Source: Oscillospiraceae bacterium
GTDB taxonomy: Bacteria; Bacillota; Clostridia; Oscillospirales; Ruminococcaceae
Length of the DNA stretch: 64,000 nucleotides
NCBI GenBank assembly: GCA_018380115.1
Contig: JAGZUF010000004.1
Coordinates: forward strand, 1-64,000
Direction of reading: 5' to 3'
The stretch's first letter is position 1. The number at the start of each line of letters is the position of its first letter. Under the pieces are notes generated by a model. It saw nothing but the letters and a program-made list of their open reading frames with translations, ran no database searches and had not been told where the DNA came from. The translations under genes and the position numbers were made by a program. Below, piece by piece: positions 1-8,200 of the stretch.

Positions 1-260
1 CATGTGTCGCGCTGCGGCGGCCTTGGCGCGGCCTTGCATCGCTCGCATGGCTGCCCAGCACTTCCGCCTCGCTGTTTCCGCCGCTGGCGGCGCTCGGCTA
101 CGTGCACCAACTGCGCTACACCCCGGTATTCCCTTCTTCTGTTTTTTTACAGCTGCGCGCAGCGCTTTCAAGCCGCCCCTGCGCGCGGGCCGCGCCGCAA
201 GTTTTCGTCCGGCGCGGCGGCTATGCGCACATGGCGCACGAGGCTCTGCACGCATTGTTT
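1..260. other. Gene-free or unresolved GC-rich stretch at the left edge
   Basis: No reading frame here looks like a known protein on either strand. A minus-strand promoter at 261-289 points into the stretch, so it is probably the leader or the start of a minus-strand transcript that continues off the left edge. The composition is very GC-rich and arginine/alanine-coding in every frame, which is typical of non-coding sequence in this genome. I cannot name the upstream gene. Confidence 0.4.
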
Positions 261-289
261 ATTATAGGCAAAAAACAGCCTCGCGTCAA
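261..289 (-). promoter_or_regulatory. Minus-strand sigma-A promoter of a divergent pair
   Basis: Read on the minus strand, TTGACG (289-284) is followed by exactly 17 bases and then TATAAT (266-261). The -35 lies in the left arm of a perfect 10-bp inverted repeat (283-292 and 296-305) shared with the glyQS promoter. It drives something leftward, outside the window or not recognised. Confidence 0.65.
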
Positions 290-298
290 GCAAAATGC

Positions 299-327
299 TT
301 GACGCAAAGGCCGTGCCGCCGTACAAT
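299..327 (+). promoter_or_regulatory. Sigma-A promoter of glyQS
   Basis: TTGACG (299-304), 17-base spacer, TACAAT (322-327). The start point would be near 334 and the coding start is at 360, so the leader is short. No T-box leader, common for tRNA synthetase genes, fits in the space. The -35 is the right arm of the 10-bp inverted repeat shared with the opposing promoter. Confidence 0.75.
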
Positions 328-359
328 AGAACATATCTCGAAAGGAAAAGGTGGCAGGC

Positions 360-1769
360 ATGGAACGCAACGAAAAGAAAATGGAAAAAGTGATAGCCCT
401 GTGCAAAAACAGAGGCTTTATTTATGCGGGCAGTGAAATTTACGGCGGCCTTGCAAACTCGTGGGATTACGGCCCCCTCGGCGTGGAGTTCAAAAACAAT
501 GTGAAGCGCGCCTGGTGGAAGAAATTTGTGCAGGAGAGCCCGTACAATGTGGGGCTGGACGCCGCCATCATCATGAACCCGCAGACGTGGGTGACCACCG
601 GCCATGTGGCCGGCTTTTCAGACCCTCTGCTGGACTGCAAAAGCTGCAAGGCCCGCCACAGGGCGGACAAGCTGATTGGCGATGTGCACCCCGATGTGAA
701 CGTGGACGCCATGAGTTTCGACGAGATGGACGCCTTTATTGCCCAGCATGACGACGTGGTGTGCCCCGTGTGCGGCAAGCACGATTTCACGCCCATCCGC
801 AAATTCAACCTGATGTTCAAAACGGCTATCGGCGTAACGGAGGATTCGTCCAGCACATGCTACCTGCGGCCCGAAACCGCGCAGGGTATTTTTGTAAACT
901 TTGCCAATGTGCAGCGCACCACGCGCCGCAAGCTGCCCTTCGGCGTGTGCCAGGTGGGCAAGGCCTTCCGCAACGAGATTACGCCGGGCAACTTCACGTT
1001 CCGCACGCGCGAGTTTGAGCAGATGGAGTGCGAATTCTTCTGCAAGCCCGGAACAGACCTTGAATGGTTCGCCTATTGGAAGGACTACTGCAAAAACTGG
1101 CTGCTCAGCCTTGGCATCAGGGAAGAAAACCTGCGCCTGCGCGACCACGAGCCCGCAGAGCTGGCCTTCTATTCCAACGCCACCACCGATATTGAATATG
1201 CCTTCCCGTTCACCGAATGGGGCGAGCTTTGGGGCATTGCAGACCGCACCAACTACGACCTTGGCCGCCATCAGGAGGCCAGCGGCAAAAGCCTGGAATA
1301 CTTTGACCCTGAGACAAACGAGCACTACATCCCCTATGTCATCGAGCCCTCGCTGGGCGCAGACCGCGTGGCCCTTGCTTTCCTGTGTGAGGCGTATGAC
1401 GAAGAGGTGGTGGACGCCGAAAAGAACGACACCCGCGTGGTGATGCACCTGCACCCGGCGCTGGCCCCCTACAAGGCCGCCGTGCTTCCGCTTTCAAAAA
1501 AGCTGGGCGAAAAGGCGCGCGAAATTTACACCGGGCTTGCCAAATACTTTATGGTGGATTACGACGAGACCGGTTCTATCGGCAAACGCTACCGCCGTCA
1601 GGATGAAGTGGGCACCCCGCTTTGCATCACGGTAGATTTCCAGACCGTGGGCGACGGTACCACCCCTGCCGACAACTGCGTCACCGTGCGGGACCGTGAC
1701 ACCATGGAGCAGGTGCGCATCCCCATCGAACAGCTTCGCAGCTATATTGAGGAAAAAACCGCATTTTAA
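360..1769 (+). CDS. glyQS: Glycyl-tRNA synthetase, single-chain alpha2 type
   Basis: Cytoplasmic class II synthetase that charges tRNA-Gly using glycine and ATP. The N-terminus carries the family signature around SEIYGGLANSWDYGPLG, followed by the motif 2 region (FRNE, residues about 205-215) and motif 3 (GADRVALAFL), then a C-terminal anticodon-binding domain (residues about 360-465). Length (469 residues) matches the alpha2 form of Firmicutes, not the alpha2beta2 GlyQ/GlyS form. ATG 360 is preferred because AAGGTGG lies 5 bases upstream; a GTG at 351 is in frame but badly placed. It stands alone between its own promoter and a strong terminator at 1787. Confidence 0.97.
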   Translation: MERNEKKMEKVIALCKNRGFIYAGSEIYGGLANSWDYGPLGVEFKNNVKRAWWKKFVQESPYNVGLDAAIIMNPQTWVTTGHVAGFSDPLLDCKSCKARHRADKLIGDVHPDVNVDAMSFDEMDAFIAQHDDVVCPVCGKHDFTPIRKFNLMFKTAIGVTEDSSSTCYLRPETAQGIFVNFANVQRTTRRKLPFGVCQVGKAFRNEITPGNFTFRTREFEQMECEFFCKPGTDLEWFAYWKDYCKNWLLSLGIREENLRLRDHEPAELAFYSNATTDIEYAFPFTEWGELWGIADRTNYDLGRHQEASGKSLEYFDPETNEHYIPYVIEPSLGADRVALAFLCEAYDEEVVDAEKNDTRVVMHLHPALAPYKAAVLPLSKKLGEKAREIYTGLAKYFMVDYDETGSIGKRYRRQDEVGTPLCITVDFQTVGDGTTPADNCVTVRDRDTMEQVRIPIEQLRSYIEEKTAF

Positions 1770-1786
1770 GCTGTCCCCGGCAGCAG

Positions 1787-1828
1787 GCGGCCCGCGCTGT
1801 GCTTCACAGCGCGGGCCGCTTTTCCTTT
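1787..1828 (+). terminator. Rho-independent terminator of glyQS
   Basis: A perfect 15-bp GC stem (1787-1801 paired with 1805-1819) with a CTT loop is followed by TTTTCCTTTT. It lies 17 bases after the glyQS stop and only 8 bases beyond the end of the convergent Gfo/Idh gene. Confidence 0.9.
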
Positions 1829-1835
1829 TATCTGT

Positions 1836-2825
1836 TCAAGCCTCTATCTCCTGCGGGAAGCGCACGCCCCACTGCCTGCGCAGACTGTCGGCCAGGGCCA
1901 TCACATGGCAACTGGCCTCATGCGGCATTTCCGGGCACTCGCACAGGCCCTGTTCAATAGCGCGCTTGCAGGCCAGCACTTCGTATTCATAGCCGGATAT
2001 CTGCTGCGGCACGGGCACGCTGCGCACAAGGCGGTGCCCAGCATCGTATATCTCCAGCTTTTCGGGATTATTGATGTTCTGCACGAACAGATAGCCCTTT
2101 TCGCCGTAGATAAAGCCGCTGCGGTCTGCCGGGCCCATCATGGTGGCGTGCAGGCAGGCCTGCCTGCCGTCCGGCCAGCGCATGGTGATATTCTCCACCG
2201 CATCCACGCCTGTGTCCAGCAGGCGCGCTTCGCCCGTGATGTCCACTGCGCCGTCCCCAAAAGCCATGAGGGCAAAGTTGATGGGGTATACGCCAAGGTC
2301 CAGCAGGGTGCCCCCGGCAAGCTGCGGGCTGCGCATGCGCTCCACCTCCCAGATGGGGTAGCCGAGGTTCGCCTGCAGGCTGTGCACACGTCCCAGCCCA
2401 CCTGATTCAATAATGCCGGAGATAAGCCGACGCGAGGGCATATAGCGCGTCCAGATGGCTTCTGCCAGCAGAAGGCCCTTTTCCCTCGCCATAGCTGTCA
2501 CACGCCTTGCCTGCGCCTCGTTCACAGTAAAGGCTTTTTCGCACAGCACATGCCTGCCTGCCGCAAGGCACAGCTCTGTGTGCGCCGCATGGTGAGAGTG
2601 TGGCGTGGCTATATACACAAGGTGTATGTCTTTGTCCGCCAGCATGGCTTCATAGCTTCCATAGGCGCGCGGCACGCCGTGCGCAGCGGCAAAGGCCTGC
2701 GCCTTGGGCAGCCCGCGCGAGGCCACGGCCAGCACCTGCACGCCATCGTCCCGCATGGCCGCCACGGTGTCCGCCATTTTCGCGGCTATCTTCCCTGCGC
2801 CCAAAATACCGATATTCAGCTTCAT
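1836..2825 (-). CDS. Gfo/Idh/MocA-family NAD(P)-dependent oxidoreductase
   Basis: Soluble dehydrogenase of 329 residues acting on a sugar, inositol or related polyol. The N-terminal Rossmann fold has the dinucleotide motif GILGAGKIA at residues 6-14 and the family segment around YIATPHSHH, with CEKAF at about 95-99 supplying the conserved Glu-Lys of the active site. The C-terminal alpha/beta domain follows from about residue 125. The start overlaps the stop of the upstream acetyltransferase by 4 bases (ATGA), so the two are translationally coupled. The substrate cannot be told from the sequence. Confidence 0.9.
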   Translation of the reverse strand: MKLNIGILGAGKIAAKMADTVAAMRDDGVQVLAVASRGLPKAQAFAAAHGVPRAYGSYEAMLADKDIHLVYIATPHSHHAAHTELCLAAGRHVLCEKAFTVNEAQARRVTAMAREKGLLLAEAIWTRYMPSRRLISGIIESGGLGRVHSLQANLGYPIWEVERMRSPQLAGGTLLDLGVYPINFALMAFGDGAVDITGEARLLDTGVDAVENITMRWPDGRQACLHATMMGPADRSGFIYGEKGYLFVQNINNPEKLEIYDAGHRLVRSVPVPQQISGYEYEVLACKRAIEQGLCECPEMPHEASCHVMALADSLRRQWGVRFPQEIEA

Positions 2826-3301
2826 ATCCCATTCTCCCTTTCATGAACGCCGGGCGCAGCATGCAGGCCGCGCCTGGCCATTTCCAGCTCCCGCAGCGCA
2901 GGCGACAGCCGTTTCGCGCGCCCGGTAAAGGCAAAGCCCCAGCTTTCGTACCAGCCGATGGCCCGGCGGTTGTTGTCCAGCACCCACAGCACATGCGCGC
3001 CCTGCGCCAGCGCAAAGCGCAGAAGCCGGGTGCCGAAGCCGCGCCCCTGCATCTGCGGCAGCACATACAAATGCTCCAGCAGGGGCCCCTGCACCGATAC
3101 AACGCCCGCCGGCCCCGGCGCCAGCAGCAGAAAAAAGGATTTCCCGTTTTGTATTTCTTTTTTCAAATATTCCAATTGGTATATATCCGTATGCTTTGCC
3201 AGAAACTCCGGCGTACAGAAAGCCTCATGCGAGGCACGCCAGCCCCGCGCATATACCCCGGCTGCCTCACGCACATTTTCATCTGTGACGGGTACTATCA
3301 T
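2822..3301 (-). CDS. GNAT-family N-acetyltransferase
   Basis: Acetyl-CoA-dependent acetyltransferase of 159 residues. The acetyl-CoA pyrophosphate-binding motif is seen as QGRGFGTRLL (about residues 94-103), preceded by the beta-strand LEHLYVLPQ and followed by NNRRAIGWYESWGF, the usual C-terminal half of the fold. It is the first gene of a two-gene minus-strand unit with the Gfo/Idh oxidoreductase (4-base overlap). The acceptor substrate is unknown. Only a weak purine-rich ribosome site (GGGGGAA) precedes the ATG. Confidence 0.85.
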   Translation of the reverse strand: MIVPVTDENVREAAGVYARGWRASHEAFCTPEFLAKHTDIYQLEYLKKEIQNGKSFFLLLAPGPAGVVSVQGPLLEHLYVLPQMQGRGFGTRLLRFALAQGAHVLWVLDNNRRAIGWYESWGFAFTGRAKRLSPALRELEMARRGLHAAPGVHERENGI

Positions 3302-3409
3302 GTTGTGTTCCCCCGCTGTTGTCTGCAGACGGCACCGGCTGCCCCGTCAGGCCTCCGGCGGAAGGCAAATGCCCTCCCCTTCGTCATCATACCACGAATA
3401 CACAGAAAG

Positions 3410-3440
3410 AAACAAGGGCATCTCATTGCAAGAGATGCCC
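3410..3440 (-). terminator. Rho-independent terminator of clpB
   Basis: On the minus strand GGGCATCTC pairs with GAGATGCCC across a 7-base loop (stem 3416-3424 with 3432-3440), followed by TTGTTTCTTTC. It lies about 45 bases past the clpB stop. Confidence 0.8.
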
Positions 3441-3485
3441 CTGTTCGTTTTCACAAAGTCCTGCAGCATGGGCACAGGCACGGCC

Positions 3486-6080
3486 TCAGGCCAGCGCAAG
3501 CTCGCCGCCCTTTTCATCCACAGTCAGTACCGTGCCGGGCGCCGGGTCGTCCGCAATGATGGCGCGCGCCACCAGCGTTTCCACTTTGGCCTGGATATAC
3601 CGCTTCAGCGGACGGGCACCGTACACGGGGTCGTACCCGCCGTCAATGATGTGCCGCTTCGCCGCGTCCGTCACGCGCAGAGTGAGCTGCTTATCTGCAA
3701 GGCGCGCCTTCAGGCGGGCCAGCAGCAGGTCTACCACGCCGCCTATTTCTTCCTTCGAAAGCGGCTTGTAGTATACAATCTCATCCAGACGGTTCAAAAA
3801 TTCCGGCCGGAACGAGGTTTTCAGCAGGGCATCCACCTGCGCCCTGGCTGCCCCGGTGATGGCGCCGTTTTCAATGCCGTCCAGAATATACTGGCTGCCC
3901 AAATTAGATGTGAGGATGATAATGGTGTTTTTAAAATCTACCGTACGGCCCTGGCTGTCAGTGACGCGGCCGTCGTCCAACACCTGCAGCAGCACATTGA
4001 ACACATCCGGGTGGGCCTTTTCTACCTCGTCGAACAGCACCACGCTGTAAGGCTTGCGGCGCACTGCCTCGGTCAGCTGGCCGCCCTCATCATAGCCCAC
4101 ATAGCCCGGAGGAGCGCCAATCAGGCGCGAGACAGAGTATTTTTCCATGTATTCCGACATATCAATGCGCACCATGTTGCGCTCGTCGTCAAACAGGCAT
4201 TCCGCCAGCGCCTTGGCAAGCTCTGTCTTGCCCACACCCGTTGGCCCAAGGAACAAAAAGCTGCCAATGGGGCGGTTTTCGTCCGCAATGCCCGCACGGC
4301 TGCGCAAAATGGCCTCGCTCACCTTTTCCACGGCCTCGTTCTGGCCAATGACGCGCTTGTGCAGCACATCCGGCAGATGCAGCAGCTTTTCGCGCTCGCC
4401 CTCCATCAGCTTGGCAACCGGGATGCCCGTCCACCGGGCTACGATTTTCGCTATCTCCTCCTCCGTCACCTTGTCGTGCAGAAGCGAATCCTGCGCGCCT
4501 TCGGCCTCGGCGGCCTGCTCGGCTGCGGCAAGCTGCTTTTGCAGTTCCGGCAGGCGGCCGTATTTCAGCTCCGCCGCTTTGTTGAGGTCGTATTCCTGCT
4601 CGGCGCGGGCGATATCTGCGTTCACCTGCTCCAGCTCTTCGCGCAGCTTCTGCACCCTGCCGATGCCGGCCTTTTCGTTTTCCCAGCGCGCACTCATGGC
4701 CTGGAACTGGTCGCGCATGTCGCTCAATTCCTTTTCCAGCTGAGAGAGCCGCTCTTTCGAAAGCTGGTCCGTCTCTTTTTTCAGCGCCGCCTGCTCTATC
4801 TCAAGCTGCATAATCTTGCGGCGCAGGGTGTCCAGCTCTTCCGGGGCGGAATCCAGCTCGGTGCGGATCATGGCGCACGCCTCGTCCACAAGGTCGATGG
4901 CCTTATCGGGCAAAAAGCGGTCTGTGATATAGCGGTGCGAGAGCACGGCCGCCGCAATCAGCGCGCCGTCGTGAATTTTCACGCCGTGAAACACCTCATA
5001 CCGTTCCTTCAGGCCGCGCAGGATGGAAATGGTATCCTCCACCGTGGGTTCATCCACCATCACCGGCTGGAAGCGGCGCTCAAGGGCGGGGTCTTTCTCA
5101 ATATACTGGCGGTACTCGTTCAGCGTGGTGGCGCCGATACAGTGCAGCTCGCCGCGCGCCAGCATCGGCTTCAGCAGGTTGCCCGCGTCCATGGCGCCGT
5201 CCGTTTTGCCAGCGCCCACAATGGTGTGCAGCTCGTCGATAAAGAGGATGATCTCGCCTTCGCTCTTTTTCACTTCCTGCAAAACGCTCTTCAAACGCTC
5301 TTCAAATTCGCCGCGGTATTTGGCGCCTGCCACCAGCGCGCCCATGTCGAGGCTGAACACCTTGCGGTTTTTCAGGTTTTCGGGCACGTCGCCGCGCACG
5401 ATGCGCTGCGCCAAGCCCTCGGCAATGGCCGTTTTGCCCACGCCCGGCTCGCCGATGAGCACAGGGTTGTTCTTCGTTTTCCGGCTCAGGATGCGCATTA
5501 CGTTGCGTATCTCCGCATCGCGGCCTATCACCGGGTCCAGCTTCTGCTGGCGGGCGAGGCCCACAAGCTCCTGCCCATACTTGTTCAGCACGTCATAGGT
5601 GCTTTCCGGGTTATCGCTGGTCACACGCTGGTTGCCGCGCACAGCCGCCAGCGCCTCCAGAAAGCGCTGTTTATCTATGCCAAACTGGCGCAGCACCTCT
5701 TTTACCGCGGCGTTCGGCTGCTCCATCATGCCAAGCACCAGATGCTCTACCGAGACATACTCGTCCTTCATGGCGGCCGCCTGTTTTTCGGCAGCCGTCA
5801 GGGCTTTGTCCAGCTCCGGCGTCAGGTAGACCTTGTCCGGCTCACGGCCTGTGCCCGTCACATGGGGCAGCTCGCTCACCTTTTTTGCAAATGCCGCGGC
5901 AAGGTTGCCCGGCTCGGCCCCCATCCTCTGGAACAGCTGGCCGATAAGGCCGTTCTCCTGCCCCAGCAGGGCGCAGAACAGATGCTCCGGTGCAAGGGCC
6001 TGGTTTTCATATTCCACCGCAAGGCTCTGGGCGGCCTGCAATGCCTCCAGAGATTTTTGTGTCATTTTCTGTGCGTTCAT
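3486..6080 (-). CDS. clpB: ATP-dependent chaperone ClpB
   Basis: Hexameric AAA+ disaggregase that works with DnaK/DnaJ/GrpE to recover aggregated protein. Its 864 residues are full length: N-terminal Clp repeat domain (1-145), first AAA+ module with Walker A GEPGVGKTA (about residue 206), the long coiled-coil middle domain (about 400-520, rich in Glu/Lys/Gln) that separates ClpB from ClpA/ClpC, and second module with Walker A GPTGVGKTE near 605 and Walker B VVLFDEVEKAH. A ribosome site AAAGGAG lies 12 bases before the ATG. It is co-transcribed with the gene 16 bases upstream. No CIRCE or clear CtsR operator was found in the promoter. Confidence 0.98.
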   Translation of the reverse strand: MNAQKMTQKSLEALQAAQSLAVEYENQALAPEHLFCALLGQENGLIGQLFQRMGAEPGNLAAAFAKKVSELPHVTGTGREPDKVYLTPELDKALTAAEKQAAAMKDEYVSVEHLVLGMMEQPNAAVKEVLRQFGIDKQRFLEALAAVRGNQRVTSDNPESTYDVLNKYGQELVGLARQQKLDPVIGRDAEIRNVMRILSRKTKNNPVLIGEPGVGKTAIAEGLAQRIVRGDVPENLKNRKVFSLDMGALVAGAKYRGEFEERLKSVLQEVKKSEGEIILFIDELHTIVGAGKTDGAMDAGNLLKPMLARGELHCIGATTLNEYRQYIEKDPALERRFQPVMVDEPTVEDTISILRGLKERYEVFHGVKIHDGALIAAAVLSHRYITDRFLPDKAIDLVDEACAMIRTELDSAPEELDTLRRKIMQLEIEQAALKKETDQLSKERLSQLEKELSDMRDQFQAMSARWENEKAGIGRVQKLREELEQVNADIARAEQEYDLNKAAELKYGRLPELQKQLAAAEQAAEAEGAQDSLLHDKVTEEEIAKIVARWTGIPVAKLMEGEREKLLHLPDVLHKRVIGQNEAVEKVSEAILRSRAGIADENRPIGSFLFLGPTGVGKTELAKALAECLFDDERNMVRIDMSEYMEKYSVSRLIGAPPGYVGYDEGGQLTEAVRRKPYSVVLFDEVEKAHPDVFNVLLQVLDDGRVTDSQGRTVDFKNTIIILTSNLGSQYILDGIENGAITGAARAQVDALLKTSFRPEFLNRLDEIVYYKPLSKEEIGGVVDLLLARLKARLADKQLTLRVTDAAKRHIIDGGYDPVYGARPLKRYIQAKVETLVARAIIADDPAPGTVLTVDEKGGELALA

Positions 6081-6096
6081 GTTCTGTCACGCTCCT

Positions 6097-6741
6097 TTAC
6101 AACTGCGCTGTCAGCGCATCCAGATTTTGTGTGTATACCCGCTGTACAGCGGCTACGGTGTGCTCTGCTTCATCCAGATGTTCAAAGAATTCTTTCAGGC
6201 ACGCGTCAAACAGGCGTACATAGGCGGCAATAGCCTCGCCTGCCTGCTCTTCTGTGCAGCTCTGCGGGCAAAGCAGCCTGCGCGTATAGCGCCCGCCCGC
6301 CGCGCTGCTCTCCCGGCGGGGGCCGGGCAGGTATGCGGCCTCCAGCTTATCCCACAGGCGGTAAAACTGCCCCAGATATAAAAGCAGCGTAGGGTTCTGT
6401 GTGCGCAGGGCCGCGCGCATCTCGCCCAGCGCAGCGCCTGCTGTGTAAAGCTCCACTACATAGCGCACACTGGGGTTATATTTATATTGCAAAGCACTGC
6501 GCATGGCCACCACAGCGTCCCCCGCAGACATCATGGGCTGCAGCGCACTTTGGGTGTCCAGCACGGCATTCACCGCATCGAAAATCGTGCGGATGCGGTT
6601 TTCGGGCGTGTCCATCTGCACATATTCTGCCAGGATACGGTTCACCATGTTTGAACGGCTGGTGCCCTGCTGATAAGCAAGGCGGTCTACCGCGGCCACG
6701 ATGTCATCCATCAGCACCAGGCTGTAAACACTTTTTCCCAT
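6097..6741 (-). CDS. Uncharacterised ribbon-helix-helix-like protein, first gene of the clpB operon
   Basis: The start is ATG 6741, because AAGGAAGGTGG lies just upstream; this gives 214 residues. Residues 1-45 resemble a CopG/Arc ribbon-helix-helix DNA-binding unit: a short strand (SVYSLVLMDD) then two helices around AVDRLAYQQGTSRSNMVNRIL. The remainder is mostly helical, with no known catalytic motif. It sits 16 bases upstream of clpB and shares its promoter, so it may be an autoregulator or a heat-shock partner. The DNA-binding assignment is by pattern only. Confidence 0.6.
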   Translation of the reverse strand: MGKSVYSLVLMDDIVAAVDRLAYQQGTSRSNMVNRILAEYVQMDTPENRIRTIFDAVNAVLDTQSALQPMMSAGDAVVAMRSALQYKYNPSVRYVVELYTAGAALGEMRAALRTQNPTLLLYLGQFYRLWDKLEAAYLPGPRRESSAAGGRYTRRLLCPQSCTEEQAGEAIAAYVRLFDACLKEFFEHLDEAEHTVAAVQRVYTQNLDALTAQL

Positions 6742-6767
6742 ATCGCCCACCTTCCTTTCATATTGAT

Positions 6768-6796
6768 ATCGTATCACCAGAATAATAATTTGTCAA
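6768..6796 (-). promoter_or_regulatory. Sigma-A promoter of the RHH-clpB operon
   Basis: Minus-strand TTGACA (6796-6791), 17-base spacer, TACGAT (6773-6768). The -10 is followed by ATCAATATG; the segment TGATA-CGA-TATCA forms a 5-bp inverted repeat over the -10 and could be an operator. The region is AT-rich, unlike its surroundings. Confidence 0.75.
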
Positions 6797-6863
6797 CTGA
6801 TTTATATAATATTTTTTACAAGTTTTAAGATTGGCCGTACAATGACGAAAATCTTTGCCGGGC

Positions 6864-6889
6864 AAAAAAGGCCGGCGCGCACGCCGGCC
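6864..6889 (-). terminator. Terminator downstream of the LCP-like gene
   Basis: Minus-strand stem GGCCGGCG with CGCCGGCC around a 4-base loop, followed by six Ts (6869-6864). It ends the minus-strand transcript of the gene at 6926-7864. Confidence 0.85.
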
Positions 6890-6925
6890 CTGTCCCCTTT
6901 GTGCACGTCGGCCCTGCGGTGTGCT

Positions 6926-7864
6926 TCAGGCCGCAGGGCCGCTTTCGCTCTGCACCGCATCGGCCTCCTCGCTTTTGCTCTGCCGCACAGCGCCGCCGTT
7001 CTCTTCCTTTTCCTGTGCCGCCCCCAGAAATGCCCCGGCCTCGGTGAAGAAATCGCTGCTCAGCTCATACCGGTCGCCGTTCCAGCGGCCGGGGAATGTG
7101 AGGGCGCGCGCCTCGGGCACAATTTTATCCAGAAATTTGAATATGCGCTGATAGTCGTACAGCTGCACTGCGGTAATGTCGGTGGAATCCTTCGCCACAG
7201 CGGCGCGCAGGGCATTTGTGCCCTTTTGCTCCAGCTGGCCGCAGGCCGCGCGCGCAAAGGCAAGGTACCCCTGGGCGCGCAGCAGCGTCTGGGCGTCCCG
7301 GCTGAGCGCCTGCGCCGCCAGCGTCTCGCGCAGCACCTGTGTGGACAGCGTCAGCCCGTTGACGCCCGGCACACTGAGCTGTAATTCGCCCAGCGCCTCG
7401 CTTGTCATATAGTTCGTCAGCTTCAGCTGGGCAGAGCCGAAATTCTCCGTCAGCGAAGCAAGCCTCTGCGGTGTGCAGTAAATATAATTATCCACCGGCG
7501 CGCCCAAGGTCTCCTCCAGCGCCGCCGTCACGCCGGCCGGGCCCATCTGCTGCGCAATCTCCAGAAGCGTCATGCCCTGCCCGCCGCACAGCACCACGGT
7601 CTGTGCGTCCAGCGCCGCTGTAGTAATGCGCCCCTCATAGGCGTCAAAGCGTATCAGCACAAAGGTCTGCGGCCCATCCTCACCCGTCATCAGCGCCAGG
7701 GTGCGGGCATCTGTGCTGAGGGGCTGTATTACCGGCACGCCCTGCTGTTTCTGTTCCACTGACGCCGTGCGCGACAGGCTGTATGCGCACACGGCAAGAT
7801 ACACTGGCACCAGCACGGCCAGCGTGAGGCAGAAGCCCAGCAGGAACGCTTTTTTCTTGCTCAT
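6926..7864 (-). CDS. Membrane-anchored protein with a degenerate LCP-like domain
   Basis: 312 residues: a single N-terminal membrane anchor (residues about 5-28, Leu/Val-rich), an extracytoplasmic domain, and a charged Glu/Ser-rich tail. The stretch QTFVLIRFDAYEGRITTAAL and the later LGAPVDNYIYC resemble the LytR-CpsA-Psr fold, whose members attach polymers to peptidoglycan. The conserved acidic residues and the Arg of the usual PRD segment are not seen (LDAQTVV occupies that place), so transferase activity is doubtful. Ribosome site AAAGGAAG precedes ATG 7864. Single-gene unit, divergent from the small gene at 7974. Confidence 0.6.
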   Translation of the reverse strand: MSKKKAFLLGFCLTLAVLVPVYLAVCAYSLSRTASVEQKQQGVPVIQPLSTDARTLALMTGEDGPQTFVLIRFDAYEGRITTAALDAQTVVLCGGQGMTLLEIAQQMGPAGVTAALEETLGAPVDNYIYCTPQRLASLTENFGSAQLKLTNYMTSEALGELQLSVPGVNGLTLSTQVLRETLAAQALSRDAQTLLRAQGYLAFARAACGQLEQKGTNALRAAVAKDSTDITAVQLYDYQRIFKFLDKIVPEARALTFPGRWNGDRYELSSDFFTEAGAFLGAAQEKEENGGAVRQSKSEEADAVQSESGPAA

Positions 7865-7973
7865 GTTTTTCTTCCTTTCTGCCCTGCGGCTGCGTACCGG
7901 GCATGCCGCGGATATTCATGGATAGCTTGGGCGCTTTTTGCAGAAACTATGCAGAAAGGAGGGCACGTTCCCC

Positions 7974-8120
7974 ATGAAACACGAACAAAAGAATATCCGA
8001 AGCGCCGCCGTGCGTGCCATTGTAGAACAGGCCGCCAGCAAAACCGACCCCATGGGCAGCTATACGGGCCGCCCGCTGGAAGACGGTGAAACCCCGGTGC
8101 AGGACGCAGACGATTTGTAA
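7974..8120 (+). CDS. Small conserved-looking hypothetical protein (48 aa)
   Basis: The ATG at 7974 has a near-perfect ribosome site (AAAGGAGGG, 10 bases upstream), which supports translation. The 48-residue product is acidic at the C-terminus (ends VQDADDL) with a DPMGSYTGRP segment. No signal peptide, membrane segment or known domain is visible. It lies between the LCP-like gene (divergent) and spoVT (convergent) and ends just before a bidirectional terminator. The function is unknown. Confidence 0.6.
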   Translation: MKHEQKNIRSAAVRAIVEQAASKTDPMGSYTGRPLEDGETPVQDADDL

Positions 8121-8130
8121 AAGCACGCCA

Positions 8131-8176
8131 AAAAAGGCCGCCCCCTCCGCGCGTTCGGAAAGGGGCGGCCTTCTTC
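8131..8176. terminator. Bidirectional terminator between the small gene and spoVT
   Basis: GGCCGCCCC (8136-8144) pairs with GGGGCGGCC (8162-8170). Six As flank the left side and TTCTTCT the right, so it can stop transcription from both convergent genes. Confidence 0.85.
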
Positions 8177-8200
8177 TATTGCGGCGCCGGAAGGGCCCGC

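Noticed and set aside
100..150. tRNA-like 5' end (GGGGTGTAGCGCAGTTGGT) on the minus strand
   Set aside because: The D-arm-like start is not followed by a convincing anticodon or T arm and no acceptor stem closes; it looks like chance.
2958..6233. Very long open reading frame on the plus strand across clpB
   Set aside because: It is antisense to clpB, which has full-length family features; open frames opposite GC-rich genes are expected here.
6720..6800. CIRCE or CtsR heat-shock operator
   Set aside because: No TTAGCACTC-N9-GAGTGCTAA and no paired GTCAAA heptamers were seen; only an unrelated short palindrome.
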